Shown one piece after another: positions 8,029-13,658 of a stretch of DNA of 20,885 nt (its first letter is position 1; the number at the start of each line of letters is the position of its first letter). The notes under the pieces are model-generated. The model was not told the origin of the DNA. It searched no databases and worked only from the letters and a program-made list of their open reading frames with translations. Origin of the DNA: an uncultured Eubacteriales bacterium (GTDB taxonomy: Bacteria; Bacillota; Clostridia; Christensenellales; QALW01); assembly GCA_900547955.1 (NCBI GenBank), contig URIR01000035.1, forward strand, positions 1 to 20,885, given 5' to 3'. The translations under genes were made by a program, and so were the position numbers.

Positions 8029-8668
8029 GTAATTAACCTCCGACATATGAAATAACATTATATTTTGCGCTTAAAAACAAGCGTTTATAATTCTAATGGC
8101 ATAAAATAATTATTTTTTCAAATGGACTTGTTTTATGCTATTTTGATGTTTTAAAATTAATGTCTCAGTATACTGATGAGCAAGCTTAAAGGATAAAATA
8201 CAGCCGACATCCTAATTGATATTTTGTATCAAAATACGGACGTCAATAAAACAAAACATATCATAGGCTTTATAGACGCTGATTTGACGTATATCCGAAA
8301 ACTGACCTCAAATGGCGGCAAAGCGGTACAACCAGCCGAAAAATCATTGGCCGTATGCATAACCAGATTATACTGAGAGTACAAAATAGTGCATATTAAG
8401 ATTTATTCTATTTTGAGTTCGTGGATATTATATAATGGCTTTATTAATAGTGTCAAGCAGTTATTTTAGGGGATTTTGCGTTTTGCGATTTTTTCTTAGA
8501 TTACTGTATATTGATTTGAAATGTGTAACTTCTTGTTGCTTGATGACGGCTGTTTTTTACAAGTTAAAATTTACAAACCATAATGGATATGATATAATGA
8601 AAAAGGCATATTAGAGGCATTTTAAGGCTTTTAATATTAGCGATATTTTAATTTAAGAGGATAGTCTT
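8029..8668. other. 640 bp gene-poor region between divergent rho and apgM
   Basis: Holds the ribosome site of rho (minus strand, near 8038), a possible rho -10 box TATAAT (complement of 8057-8062, without a clear -35), and the apgM promoter. In the middle, 8197-8376 is open for 59 codons between two stops. It has no start codon or ribosome site, and its translation contains HIIGFIDADLTYIRKLTSNG. This could be the remains of a decayed gene; I cannot name a family. A small TATTTTG-tat-CAAAATA hairpin lies at 8220-8236. Nothing else is recognisable. Confidence 0.4.
8571..8598 (+). promoter_or_regulatory. sigma-A promoter of apgM
   Basis: TTACAA (8571-8576), 16 bp spacer and TATAAT (8593-8598) preceded by TGA, giving an extended -10. 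It implies a leader of about 65 bases before the ATG at 8669. Confidence 0.65.
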
Positions 8669-9892
8669 ATGAAATATTTTGTACTTTTATGCGACGGAAT
8701 GGCGGATTTACCGGTGCCTGAGCTGGATATGAAAACGCCGTTGGAATGTGCCTATAAGCCTAATATGGATAGGCTTGCGCAGAATGGAGAGGTTGGAATG
8801 CTGAATCCGACGCCCGAGGGCTGCAAGGGTGGCAGCGAGGTGGGAAATCTTTGCGTGCTCGGATATGACGCAAGGAAATATCTTACTGGCCGTTCGCCGC
8901 TAGAGGCTGCCGCCATAGGGATACATATGGAGCAGGACGACGTTGCTCTGCGCTGTAATTTAGTCACGCTTTCGGAAGACGAGCCTTATGCAGATAAAAC
9001 CATGATTGATTACAGCTCGGACGAAATCAGCACACAGGAGGCCGAACAGCTTATTAATGAGCTTAACAAAGCTTTTTCAGGTGAGAGAATGAGGTTTTAT
9101 ACCGGCTTTAGCTATCGTCATTGCCTTATATTAAAGAGGACGGGTACAGATATGAGCTTTACTCCTCCGCATAATATTACCGGCCGCCGAATAGCTGAAT
9201 ATTTGCCGCAGGGCGAGCTTTCCAAGCTGCTTACCTTTATGATGAAAAGAAGTTATGATGTGCTTAAGGAGCATCCGGTTAATGAAGAACGCATAAAAAG
9301 GGGCTTGAAGCCGGCTAATTCAATATGGCTCTGGGGGCAGGGCAGACGAATGACCCTTCCTTCGTTTAAGGAAAAATATGGTATTGACGGCGGCATGATA
9401 ACGGCTGTAGATTTGCTTAAGGGTATAGCCAACTGTGCTGGAATGCGGCTTTATAATGTAGAAGGGGCCACGGGTAATTTGGATACTAATTACGCAGGCA
9501 AGGCAGAGGCGGCTATAAAGGCGTTTAAGGAGGGCTGCGGACTGGTATATTTGCATATTGAGGCACCTGATGAATGCGGTCACAGACATGAAGTGGAAGG
9601 CAAGGTTAAGGCGGCGGAATATATAGATAAACTGACGCTGAGGCCGGTTATGGATTATTTAGAGAATTGCGGAGAGGATTATAAAATACTTATAACGCCT
9701 GACCATCCGACGCCGTTGACCACGCGCAGCCACAGCGATGAGCCCGTTCCGTTTGTGCTTTATGATAGCAATAATAAAAATCCTATGTATTCTCGTTCCG
9801 CATACAGCGAGAAAGAGGCCAAAGCCTCAGGGTTATATATTAGCGATGGCATAACGTTTTTAGAAAAAATAATAAAGGACGAGCCGCTATAG
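8669..9892 (+). CDS. apgM: 2,3-bisphosphoglycerate-independent phosphoglycerate mutase, archaeal (ApgM) type
   Basis: Interconverts 3- and 2-phosphoglycerate in glycolysis without a bisphosphoglycerate cofactor; cytoplasmic, divalent-metal dependent. It is a member of the alkaline phosphatase superfamily. At 407 residues it fits the ApgM family rather than the roughly 510-residue GpmI. The N-terminal CDGMAD has the metal-binding Asp at residue 9. GGSEVGN carries the Ser (residue 56) that is phosphorylated in this family. HIEAPDECGHRHE and PDHPTPLTTRSHSDEPVPF supply the remaining metal-binding Asp and His residues. Start chosen from the AAGAGGAT ribosome site. The TAG stop lies inside the outer stem of cloverleaf element 2, so the last codons may have been shaped by that element. 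Some homologues are annotated as homoserine kinase-like; no threonine genes are adjacent. Confidence 0.88.
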   Translation: MKYFVLLCDGMADLPVPELDMKTPLECAYKPNMDRLAQNGEVGMLNPTPEGCKGGSEVGNLCVLGYDARKYLTGRSPLEAAAIGIHMEQDDVALRCNLVTLSEDEPYADKTMIDYSSDEISTQEAEQLINELNKAFSGERMRFYTGFSYRHCLILKRTGTDMSFTPPHNITGRRIAEYLPQGELSKLLTFMMKRSYDVLKEHPVNEERIKRGLKPANSIWLWGQGRRMTLPSFKEKYGIDGGMITAVDLLKGIANCAGMRLYNVEGATGNLDTNYAGKAEAAIKAFKEGCGLVYLHIEAPDECGHRHEVEGKVKAAEYIDKLTLRPVMDYLENCGEDYKILITPDHPTPLTTRSHSDEPVPFVLYDSNNKNPMYSRSAYSEKEAKASGLYISDGITFLEKIIKDEPL

Positions 9893-10130
9893 AGCAAGTT
9901 TTTTTGGGGGGCGGCGCAGCGCCCGGCCGAAAGCCTTCGGCTTTCGGCCGGGCCGGAGAGGGGTTCGGGGGGCGGCTCTTGAGCAGGCGGAGCCTGCTCC
10001 CGGCCGGGCCTTTGGCCCGGCCGGGCAGCCCGGAGGGCTGCAAGAGCCGCCCCCCGAACCCCTCTCCGCTGGGGCCGCCCATTCGGGCGGCCCCAGGCTG
10101 CGCCGCCCCCCAAAAAAATCTTGCTCTATA
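9888..10130. repeat. cloverleaf palindromic element 2 (nested double four-way junction, 243 bp)
   Basis: The outer stem 9888-9920 / 10097-10130 is 33 bp with a single bulged T (10119) and begins with TATAGAGCAAG / CTTGCTCTATA. Inside, without spacer bases, come arm A 9921-9953 (15 bp, loop TTC), a perfect 27 bp stem 9954-9980 / 10042-10068, and arm D 10069-10096 (12 bp, loop ATTC). The 27 bp stem encloses three more abutting hairpins: 9981-9999 (8 bp, loop GGA), 10000-10024 (11 bp, loop TTT) and 10025-10041 (7 bp, loop GGA). Unpaired bases are only the loops and one bulge. The element is very G+C-rich in an A/T-rich setting. It overlaps the apgM stop codon. On the plus strand the stem is followed by A-rich, not T-rich, sequence, so it is not a standard terminator. 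No transposase is encoded. Confidence 0.93.
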
Positions 10131-10193
10131 GGGGATTGAATAAGCTTTTATTTGTGGGAAAAAGCGCCAGAGTATAGATTTTGACAGCTTTTT

Positions 10194-10230
10194 AAAGGAA
10201 CGGCGGAGCATGGTGCTCCGCCGTTCCTTT
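10194..10230. terminator. terminator-like hairpin between apgM and the hemolysin III gene
   Basis: A perfect 17 bp inverted repeat (10194-10210 / 10214-10230) with loop TGG, between two convergent genes. Its arms end in AAA/TTT but no long T run follows, so it may be a weak bidirectional terminator. Confidence 0.55.
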
Positions 10231-10249
10231 AATTCATCATAATTTTGTA

Positions 10250-10906
10250 TTATAAAACGTAAAACAGTACGGCGAAATAATGAAGAATACTGCCGGTAAG
10301 CACAAATAGATGCCAGACTGAGTGCATGAATTTAATTTTAGTTTTAGCATAGAATATAAGCCCAGCGGTATAGAATATTCCGCCCAGCAGTATAAGTATA
10401 AGCCCGGGAACCGCCATATTGTTTATTAAAGGCTTAACTGCGATTACAGCGCACCAGCCCATAGCTATATAGCATATCATGGAGAAAACTTTAAATTTTT
10501 CAATGCTTATAGCATTGAGTACTATTCCCAAGAGAGTCAGACCCCAAAGCACGCTGCATATGACCGTACCTAGAGTGCCTCCTACCGTTATAAGAGTCAA
10601 TGGCGTATATGTGCCTGCTATTAATAGGAATATGGTGGCATGGTCGAATATTCGAAATACTTTTTTTGCTTTCGGGGGATTTATTGCATGGTAGAGAGTG
10701 CTCATTAAATATAGAATAATTATGGACGAGCAATATACCGCAGCGCATGCGACGGCAAGGGAACCGGACGGGAGAGCTTTAATAACGGCTATTACCAGCC
10801 CTGCTACGCCCAGCGCCGCTCCTGCGCCATGAGAAATGGCGTTAAAAATTTCTTCTCCCAGGGTATACATTTTTCCGTTGCTTCTTAATTGAATCTGTCT
10901 ACTCAT
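10250..10906 (-). CDS. trhA: hemolysin III / TrhA-family (PAQR-like) membrane protein
   Basis: A seven-helix membrane protein of 218 residues, the normal length of the family. Motifs in order: FNAISHGAGA after a short cytoplasmic N-terminus, the S-x3-H motif STLYH, DHATIFLLIAGTYTPL, and the C-terminal MHSVWHLFVLTGSILHY with the two spaced histidines. In the PAQR/hemolysin III superfamily these Ser, Asp and His residues bind a metal, and the family includes proposed ceramidase-like hydrolases and membrane-fluidity regulators. The haemolytic name is historical and a toxin role should not be assumed. The ATG at 10906 is preferred over GTG at 10912, because AAGGTG sits 6 bases before the ATG but directly against the GTG. 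Confidence 0.85.
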   Translation of the reverse strand: MSRQIQLRSNGKMYTLGEEIFNAISHGAGAALGVAGLVIAVIKALPSGSLAVACAAVYCSSIIILYLMSTLYHAINPPKAKKVFRIFDHATIFLLIAGTYTPLTLITVGGTLGTVICSVLWGLTLLGIVLNAISIEKFKVFSMICYIAMGWCAVIAVKPLINNMAVPGLILILLGGIFYTAGLIFYAKTKIKFMHSVWHLFVLTGSILHYFAVLFYVL

Positions 10907-10961
10907 TTTCACACCTTATAAAAATTTAAATGGCATATGTATAAGCTATGTTCTTATACTT

Positions 10962-10996
10962 ATTATATCATATTTTGGACTGTTTAAAAATGTCAA
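10962..10996 (-). promoter_or_regulatory. promoter region of the hemolysin III gene
   Basis: On the minus strand TTGACA (complement of 10991-10996) is followed after 18 bp by TATGAT, and five bases further by a perfect extended TGA-TATAAT (complement of 10962-10967). The two -10 candidates overlap, so either a consensus -35 with TATGAT or an extended -10 alone drives the gene. Confidence 0.6.
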
Positions 10997-11282
10997 CAGA
11001 TTTAATTAACAGTCTATACATAAATTACTCAGGCCGGGCGTCCTACCCCCGCCCCAGCCTCTTTATTCAAAGAGGCTGGGCAAGGATAGCGCCCACCGTC
11101 AAACTGCGGTTTAAATACTACGGGTTTATCTGTTGTTTTTACATTTCACCCTGTTTTAACTTGGGCGCTTTTATTATAAAACCCGCCCCCGCCCGGCGCC
11201 CGTCCGAAGCAACGAAATTTCAGCGGCTATTTACGCTCGCTGTTATTTTTTGCGGCTTCGGCGTTTAATATGGGGCCGCTTT
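10997..11282. other. structured non-coding region between the hemolysin III gene and glyQS
   Basis: No convincing gene; an open frame on the plus strand has no ribosome site or protein-like composition. Several inverted repeats stand out: GCCGGGCG (11033-11040) with CGCCCGGC (11190-11197), a perfect 12 bp hairpin 11053-11064 / 11069-11080 with loop ATTC, GCGCCC (11089-11094) with GGGCGC (11163-11168), and CCGAAGC (11204-11210) with GCTTCGG (11255-11261). Together they allow a branched fold, looser than the two cloverleaf elements. It could be a small RNA, a dispersed repeat or a decayed relative of those elements; the ATTC loop recurs in element 2. Confidence 0.4.
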
Positions 11283-11320
11283 AAAAAACGGGCCGCATAC
11301 GGTTTTGAATGCGGCCCGGG
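11283..11320 (-). terminator. terminator of glyQS
   Basis: On the minus strand a 9 bp stem (GGGCCGCAT / ATGCGGCCC, plus 11290-11298 and 11309-11317) is followed by GTTTTTT. It lies about 15 bases after the glyQS stop codon. Confidence 0.85.
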
Positions 11321-11334
11321 GAATACTTATTGCG

Positions 11335-12723
11335 TTAAAACTCCAGTCTTTCTTCTATATATGCGGCTATTTTATCTGCGGGCAGCTTGATTTGCTGCAT
11401 GCTGTCTCTATCCCTTAAAGTAACTTCGCCGGTTTCTAGAGTGTCAAAATCTACAGTTACGCAATAGGGGGTGCCGGCTTCATCCTGGCGGCGATAACGT
11501 TTGCCTATGCTGCCCGTTTCGTCATAGTCGGTCATAAAACGCTTGGAAAGCTGAGAGTGTATTTCCCGTGCTTTATCTCCCAGCTTATTCTTTTGCAACG
11601 GCAGCACAGCGCATTTAAACGGAGCTAGTGCTGGGTGCAGGCGCAGAACGCAGCGTGTATCTCCGTTTTCAAGAATTTCTTCGTCATAGGCGCCGCAGAT
11701 AAAGGCAAGAGTTACCCTGTCGGCGCCCAACGACGGCTCAACGCAGTAGGGAATGAATTTTTCGTTTGTAGCAGGATCCAGATATTCCATGCTTTCGCCC
11801 GAATGCTGAGCGTGGCTTTTAAGGTCGAAATCAGTTCTGTCGGCAATACCCCAAAGCTCGCCCCAGCCAAATGGAAACAAAAATTCAAAATCAGTCGTAG
11901 CCTTGGAATAATGTGAAAGCTCCTCTTTTTCATGGTCGCGCAGGCGCAGCTTGGCCTTGTCCATACCTAAAGCAAGCAGCCAATCGCGGCAGAAAGAACG
12001 CCAGTATTCAAACCATTCAAGGTCTTCGCCGGGCTTACAGAAGAATTCCAACTCCATTTGTTCAAATTCTCTGGTTCGGAAGGTGAAATTCCCGGGCGTT
12101 ATTTCATTTCTGAAGGATTTGCCGATTTGAGCTATTCCAAACGGCAGCTTTTTGCGAGTGGTGCGCTGCACATTTTTGAAATTTACAAATATTCCTTGGG
12201 CTGTTTCAGGACGAAGATAGACGGTTGAAGCGCTGTCTTCGGTAACTCCCTGAAAGGTCTTAAACATTAGATTGAATTTTCTTATTGAAGTCCAGTTGGA
12301 TTTGCCGCATTCTGGACAGACCAGAGAATGCTCTTTAATAAAGCTCTCCATTTTTTCGTTGGTCCAGCCGTCGGCATTTTCGTTTTTTCCCTGCTGGAAA
12401 AGATAATCGTCAATCAGCTTATCCGCTCTGAAGCGAGCCTTGCATTCTTTGCAGTCCATAAGAGGGTCGGAAAAGCCGCCCACATGGCCCGAGGCAACCC
12501 ATACCTCGGGGTTCATTAGAATAGCGCAGTCTACGCCCACGTTATAGGGACTTTCCTGGACGAATTTTTTCCACCAGGCTTTTTTAACATTGTTCTTTAA
12601 TTCTACGCCAAGGGGACCGTAATCCCATGTGTTGGCTAAACCACCGTAAATTTCCGAACCGGCAAAAATGATGCCGCGATTTTTGCATAGGGCTATGATT
12701 TTATCCATTGTTACTTCTGCCAT
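11335..12723 (-). CDS. glyQS: glycyl-tRNA synthetase, dimeric single-chain type
   Basis: Charges tRNA-Gly; a class II aminoacyl-tRNA synthetase of 462 residues, the usual size of the bacterial single-chain form. The N-terminal IIFAGSEIYGGLANTWDYGP is characteristic. A pair of Cys motifs (DCKECKARF and CPECGK) probably binds zinc. Class II motif 2 is seen as FRNEITPGNFTFRTREFEQME, and motif 3 as EPSLGADRVTLAF. The C-terminal anticodon-binding domain starts near LRLHPALAPFKCAVLPL. Start MAEVTMDK at 12723; AAGGA lies 12 bases upstream, a little distant. Expression is governed by the T-box leader directly upstream, so the gene should be induced when uncharged tRNA-Gly accumulates. It is a monocistronic unit ended by the hairpin at 11283-11320. 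Confidence 0.95.
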   Translation of the reverse strand: MAEVTMDKIIALCKNRGIIFAGSEIYGGLANTWDYGPLGVELKNNVKKAWWKKFVQESPYNVGVDCAILMNPEVWVASGHVGGFSDPLMDCKECKARFRADKLIDDYLFQQGKNENADGWTNEKMESFIKEHSLVCPECGKSNWTSIRKFNLMFKTFQGVTEDSASTVYLRPETAQGIFVNFKNVQRTTRKKLPFGIAQIGKSFRNEITPGNFTFRTREFEQMELEFFCKPGEDLEWFEYWRSFCRDWLLALGMDKAKLRLRDHEKEELSHYSKATTDFEFLFPFGWGELWGIADRTDFDLKSHAQHSGESMEYLDPATNEKFIPYCVEPSLGADRVTLAFICGAYDEEILENGDTRCVLRLHPALAPFKCAVLPLQKNKLGDKAREIHSQLSKRFMTDYDETGSIGKRYRRQDEAGTPYCVTVDFDTLETGEVTLRDRDSMQQIKLPADKIAAYIEERLEF

Positions 12724-12739
12724 AAGAATATAAATTCCT

Positions 12740-12945
12740 TTCTAAAATAAAATAAGAGGGCGTTAAGCTCGGGGACGAAGCAATGCTCCGCGGTTCCACC
12801 CCGATTGGCATAATGCCCTCTTGCATTTTATAATATGGCTCGGCGGCGCCCCTTTCGTTAATGCATTGCCGCCTTTCACTATCGCCGGCTCGCTTTTAAT
12901 GCATATGCACGAAATTTTTCCGCGTCAGCGCCTGTTCAATTACTG
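12740..12945 (-). promoter_or_regulatory. T-box riboswitch (glycine) of glyQS
   Basis: The minus strand carries the T-box core GGGGTGGAACCGCG (complement of 12789-12802), followed by TTCGTCCCC, the classic antiterminator/terminator switch. The terminator stem pairs GAGGGC (plus 12815-12820) with GCCCTC (plus 12756-12761) and CGGGG with CCCCG inside, and ends in a TTATTTTATTTT tract. Further upstream CGAAAGG followed by a Gly codon (GGG or GGC, plus 12848-12852) is flanked by GGCGC/GCGCC pairing. This places a glycine codon in the specifier loop, as expected for glyQS. Binding of uncharged tRNA-Gly stabilises the antiterminator in this RNA class. Confidence 0.9.
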
Positions 12946-12950
12946 CTCTT

Positions 12951-12978
12951 ATGATACCCAAAAAAGCATTTCTGTCAA
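12951..12978 (-). promoter_or_regulatory. sigma-A promoter of the glyQS T-box transcript
   Basis: Minus strand TTGACA (complement of 12973-12978), 16 bp spacer, TATCAT (complement of 12951-12956). The transcript would start near 12944, just before the T-box leader. Confidence 0.7.
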
Positions 12979-13098
12979 GCGTTTTATATTAGAAGGCTTT
13001 ATATGCGCAAATGGAGCTTAAGAAGCATAGTATAGAAGCGTAACCAATGCGTTTAAGGCGGCCGATGAGGAACTGAAAGGATTTTTGGACAGGTAAGA

Positions 13099-13126
13099 AC
13101 CAAACGGCCGCCGGACACATAATATG
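13099..13126 (+). promoter_or_regulatory. possible sporulation-type (sigma-K-like) promoter of the Cys-rich gene
   Basis: AC (13099-13100), 17 bp spacer and CATAATATG (13118-13126) roughly match the sigma-K pattern AC-N17-CATAnnnTA, about 35 bp before the ATG at 13162. No good sigma-A promoter is seen here. The upstream sequence also carries an 8 bp inverted repeat GGCGGCCG / CGGCCGCC (13057-13064, 13105-13112). This is a weak pattern match and depends on the organism forming spores. Confidence 0.3.
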
Positions 13127-13161
13127 TAGTGTACCAGAAACAGAAGGGAGTTTTAAAAACT

Positions 13162-13359
13162 ATGTTTGGTAATAATTGTGGATGCGGCGACGACAGCTTT
13201 ATCTGGATCATCTTTATATTGATACTTTGCTGCGGATGCGGCGGCAATAAAGGCGGATGCGGCTGTGACGACGGCATAATATGGATTATTCTGCTCCTTG
13301 TACTTTGCTGCGGATGCGGCAATAATAACAGCCTTATGGGCAATACATGCTGCAATTAA
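13162..13359 (+). CDS. small Cys/Gly-rich membrane protein with internal tandem duplication
   Basis: A 65-residue protein built from two near-identical units: CGCGDDSFIWIIFILILCCGC and CGCDDGIIWIILLLVLCCGC, joined by GGNKGG. Each unit is a Cys-Gly-Cys motif, two acidic residues, a 12-residue hydrophobic stretch and Cys-Cys-Gly-Cys. There are 14 cysteines in all. The hydrophobic stretches could insert in a membrane or coat. Similar tiny proteins in Clostridia are often labelled high-cysteine chorion-like or YjcZ-like and are thought of as spore or envelope components; that is family recall, not proof. The start at 13162 follows AAGGGAG 11 bases upstream; the in-frame GTG at 13129 lacks a ribosome site. 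A clean terminator follows, so it is a single-gene unit. Confidence 0.75.
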   Translation: MFGNNCGCGDDSFIWIIFILILCCGCGGNKGGCGCDDGIIWIILLLVLCCGCGNNNSLMGNTCCN

Positions 13360-13380
13360 TAACGTACATGAGATAATTTT

Positions 13381-13409
13381 ATCCCTCCGCCAGAGCGGAG
13401 GGATTTTTA
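13381..13409 (+). terminator. terminator of the Cys-rich gene
   Basis: A 10 bp perfect stem ATCCCTCCGC / GCGGAGGGAT (13381-13390, 13395-13404), loop CAGA, followed by a T run (13404-13409). Confidence 0.88.
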
Positions 13410-13413
13410 TTTC

Positions 13414-13441
13414 TTTACAATTAAATAATATGTGCTATAAT
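13414..13441 (+). promoter_or_regulatory. distal promoter upstream of the GH32 gene, with adjacent inverted repeat
   Basis: TTTACA (13414-13419), 16 bp, TATAAT (13436-13441) with TGC before it. It is followed at once by an inverted repeat GCTGAGC-aaataaaa-GCTCAGC (13449-13470), placed where an operator or a 5' RNA hairpin would be. It would give a leader of about 210 bases before the GH32 start. Confidence 0.5.
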
Positions 13442-13586
13442 TTAACGGGCTGAGCAAATAAAAGCTCAGCGGCGCTTTTTAGTCTGGATTGCAGTTTTTA
13501 AAACGGGACCTGCATACGGTTGTTGGGGAGTTGTTTATTTGATAATTTGGGAGCGCAGGCTGCGGAGGATAAAGTCTAATTGCTCG

Positions 13587-13614
13587 TTGCGTATTTTAAT
13601 ATGAATTCTATAAA
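13587..13614 (+). promoter_or_regulatory. proximal promoter of the GH32 gene
   Basis: TTGCGT (13587-13592), 16 bp spacer, TATAAA (13609-13614), 44 bp before the ATG. A second candidate in addition to the distal promoter. Confidence 0.45.
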
Positions 13615-13658
13615 GATATTTTTATAAAGCAATATTGAAAATATAAGGGGTAGAAAAT

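Noticed and set aside
9760..10211. Long overlapping open frames on both strands across the G+C-rich block
   Set aside because: They are created by the low stop-codon density of the cloverleaf inverted repeats. The translations are Pro/Gly/Arg-rich mirror images of each other with no ribosome sites.
10250..10906. Haemolytic toxin function for the hemolysin III gene
   Set aside because: The family name is historical; the conserved Ser/Asp/His pattern is that of PAQR-type membrane enzymes found in non-pathogens as well.
13040..13096. Protein-like tail (NAFKAADEELKGFLDR then stop) before the Cys-rich gene
   Set aside because: Only 18 codons between two stops, no start codon; too short to claim a gene remnant.
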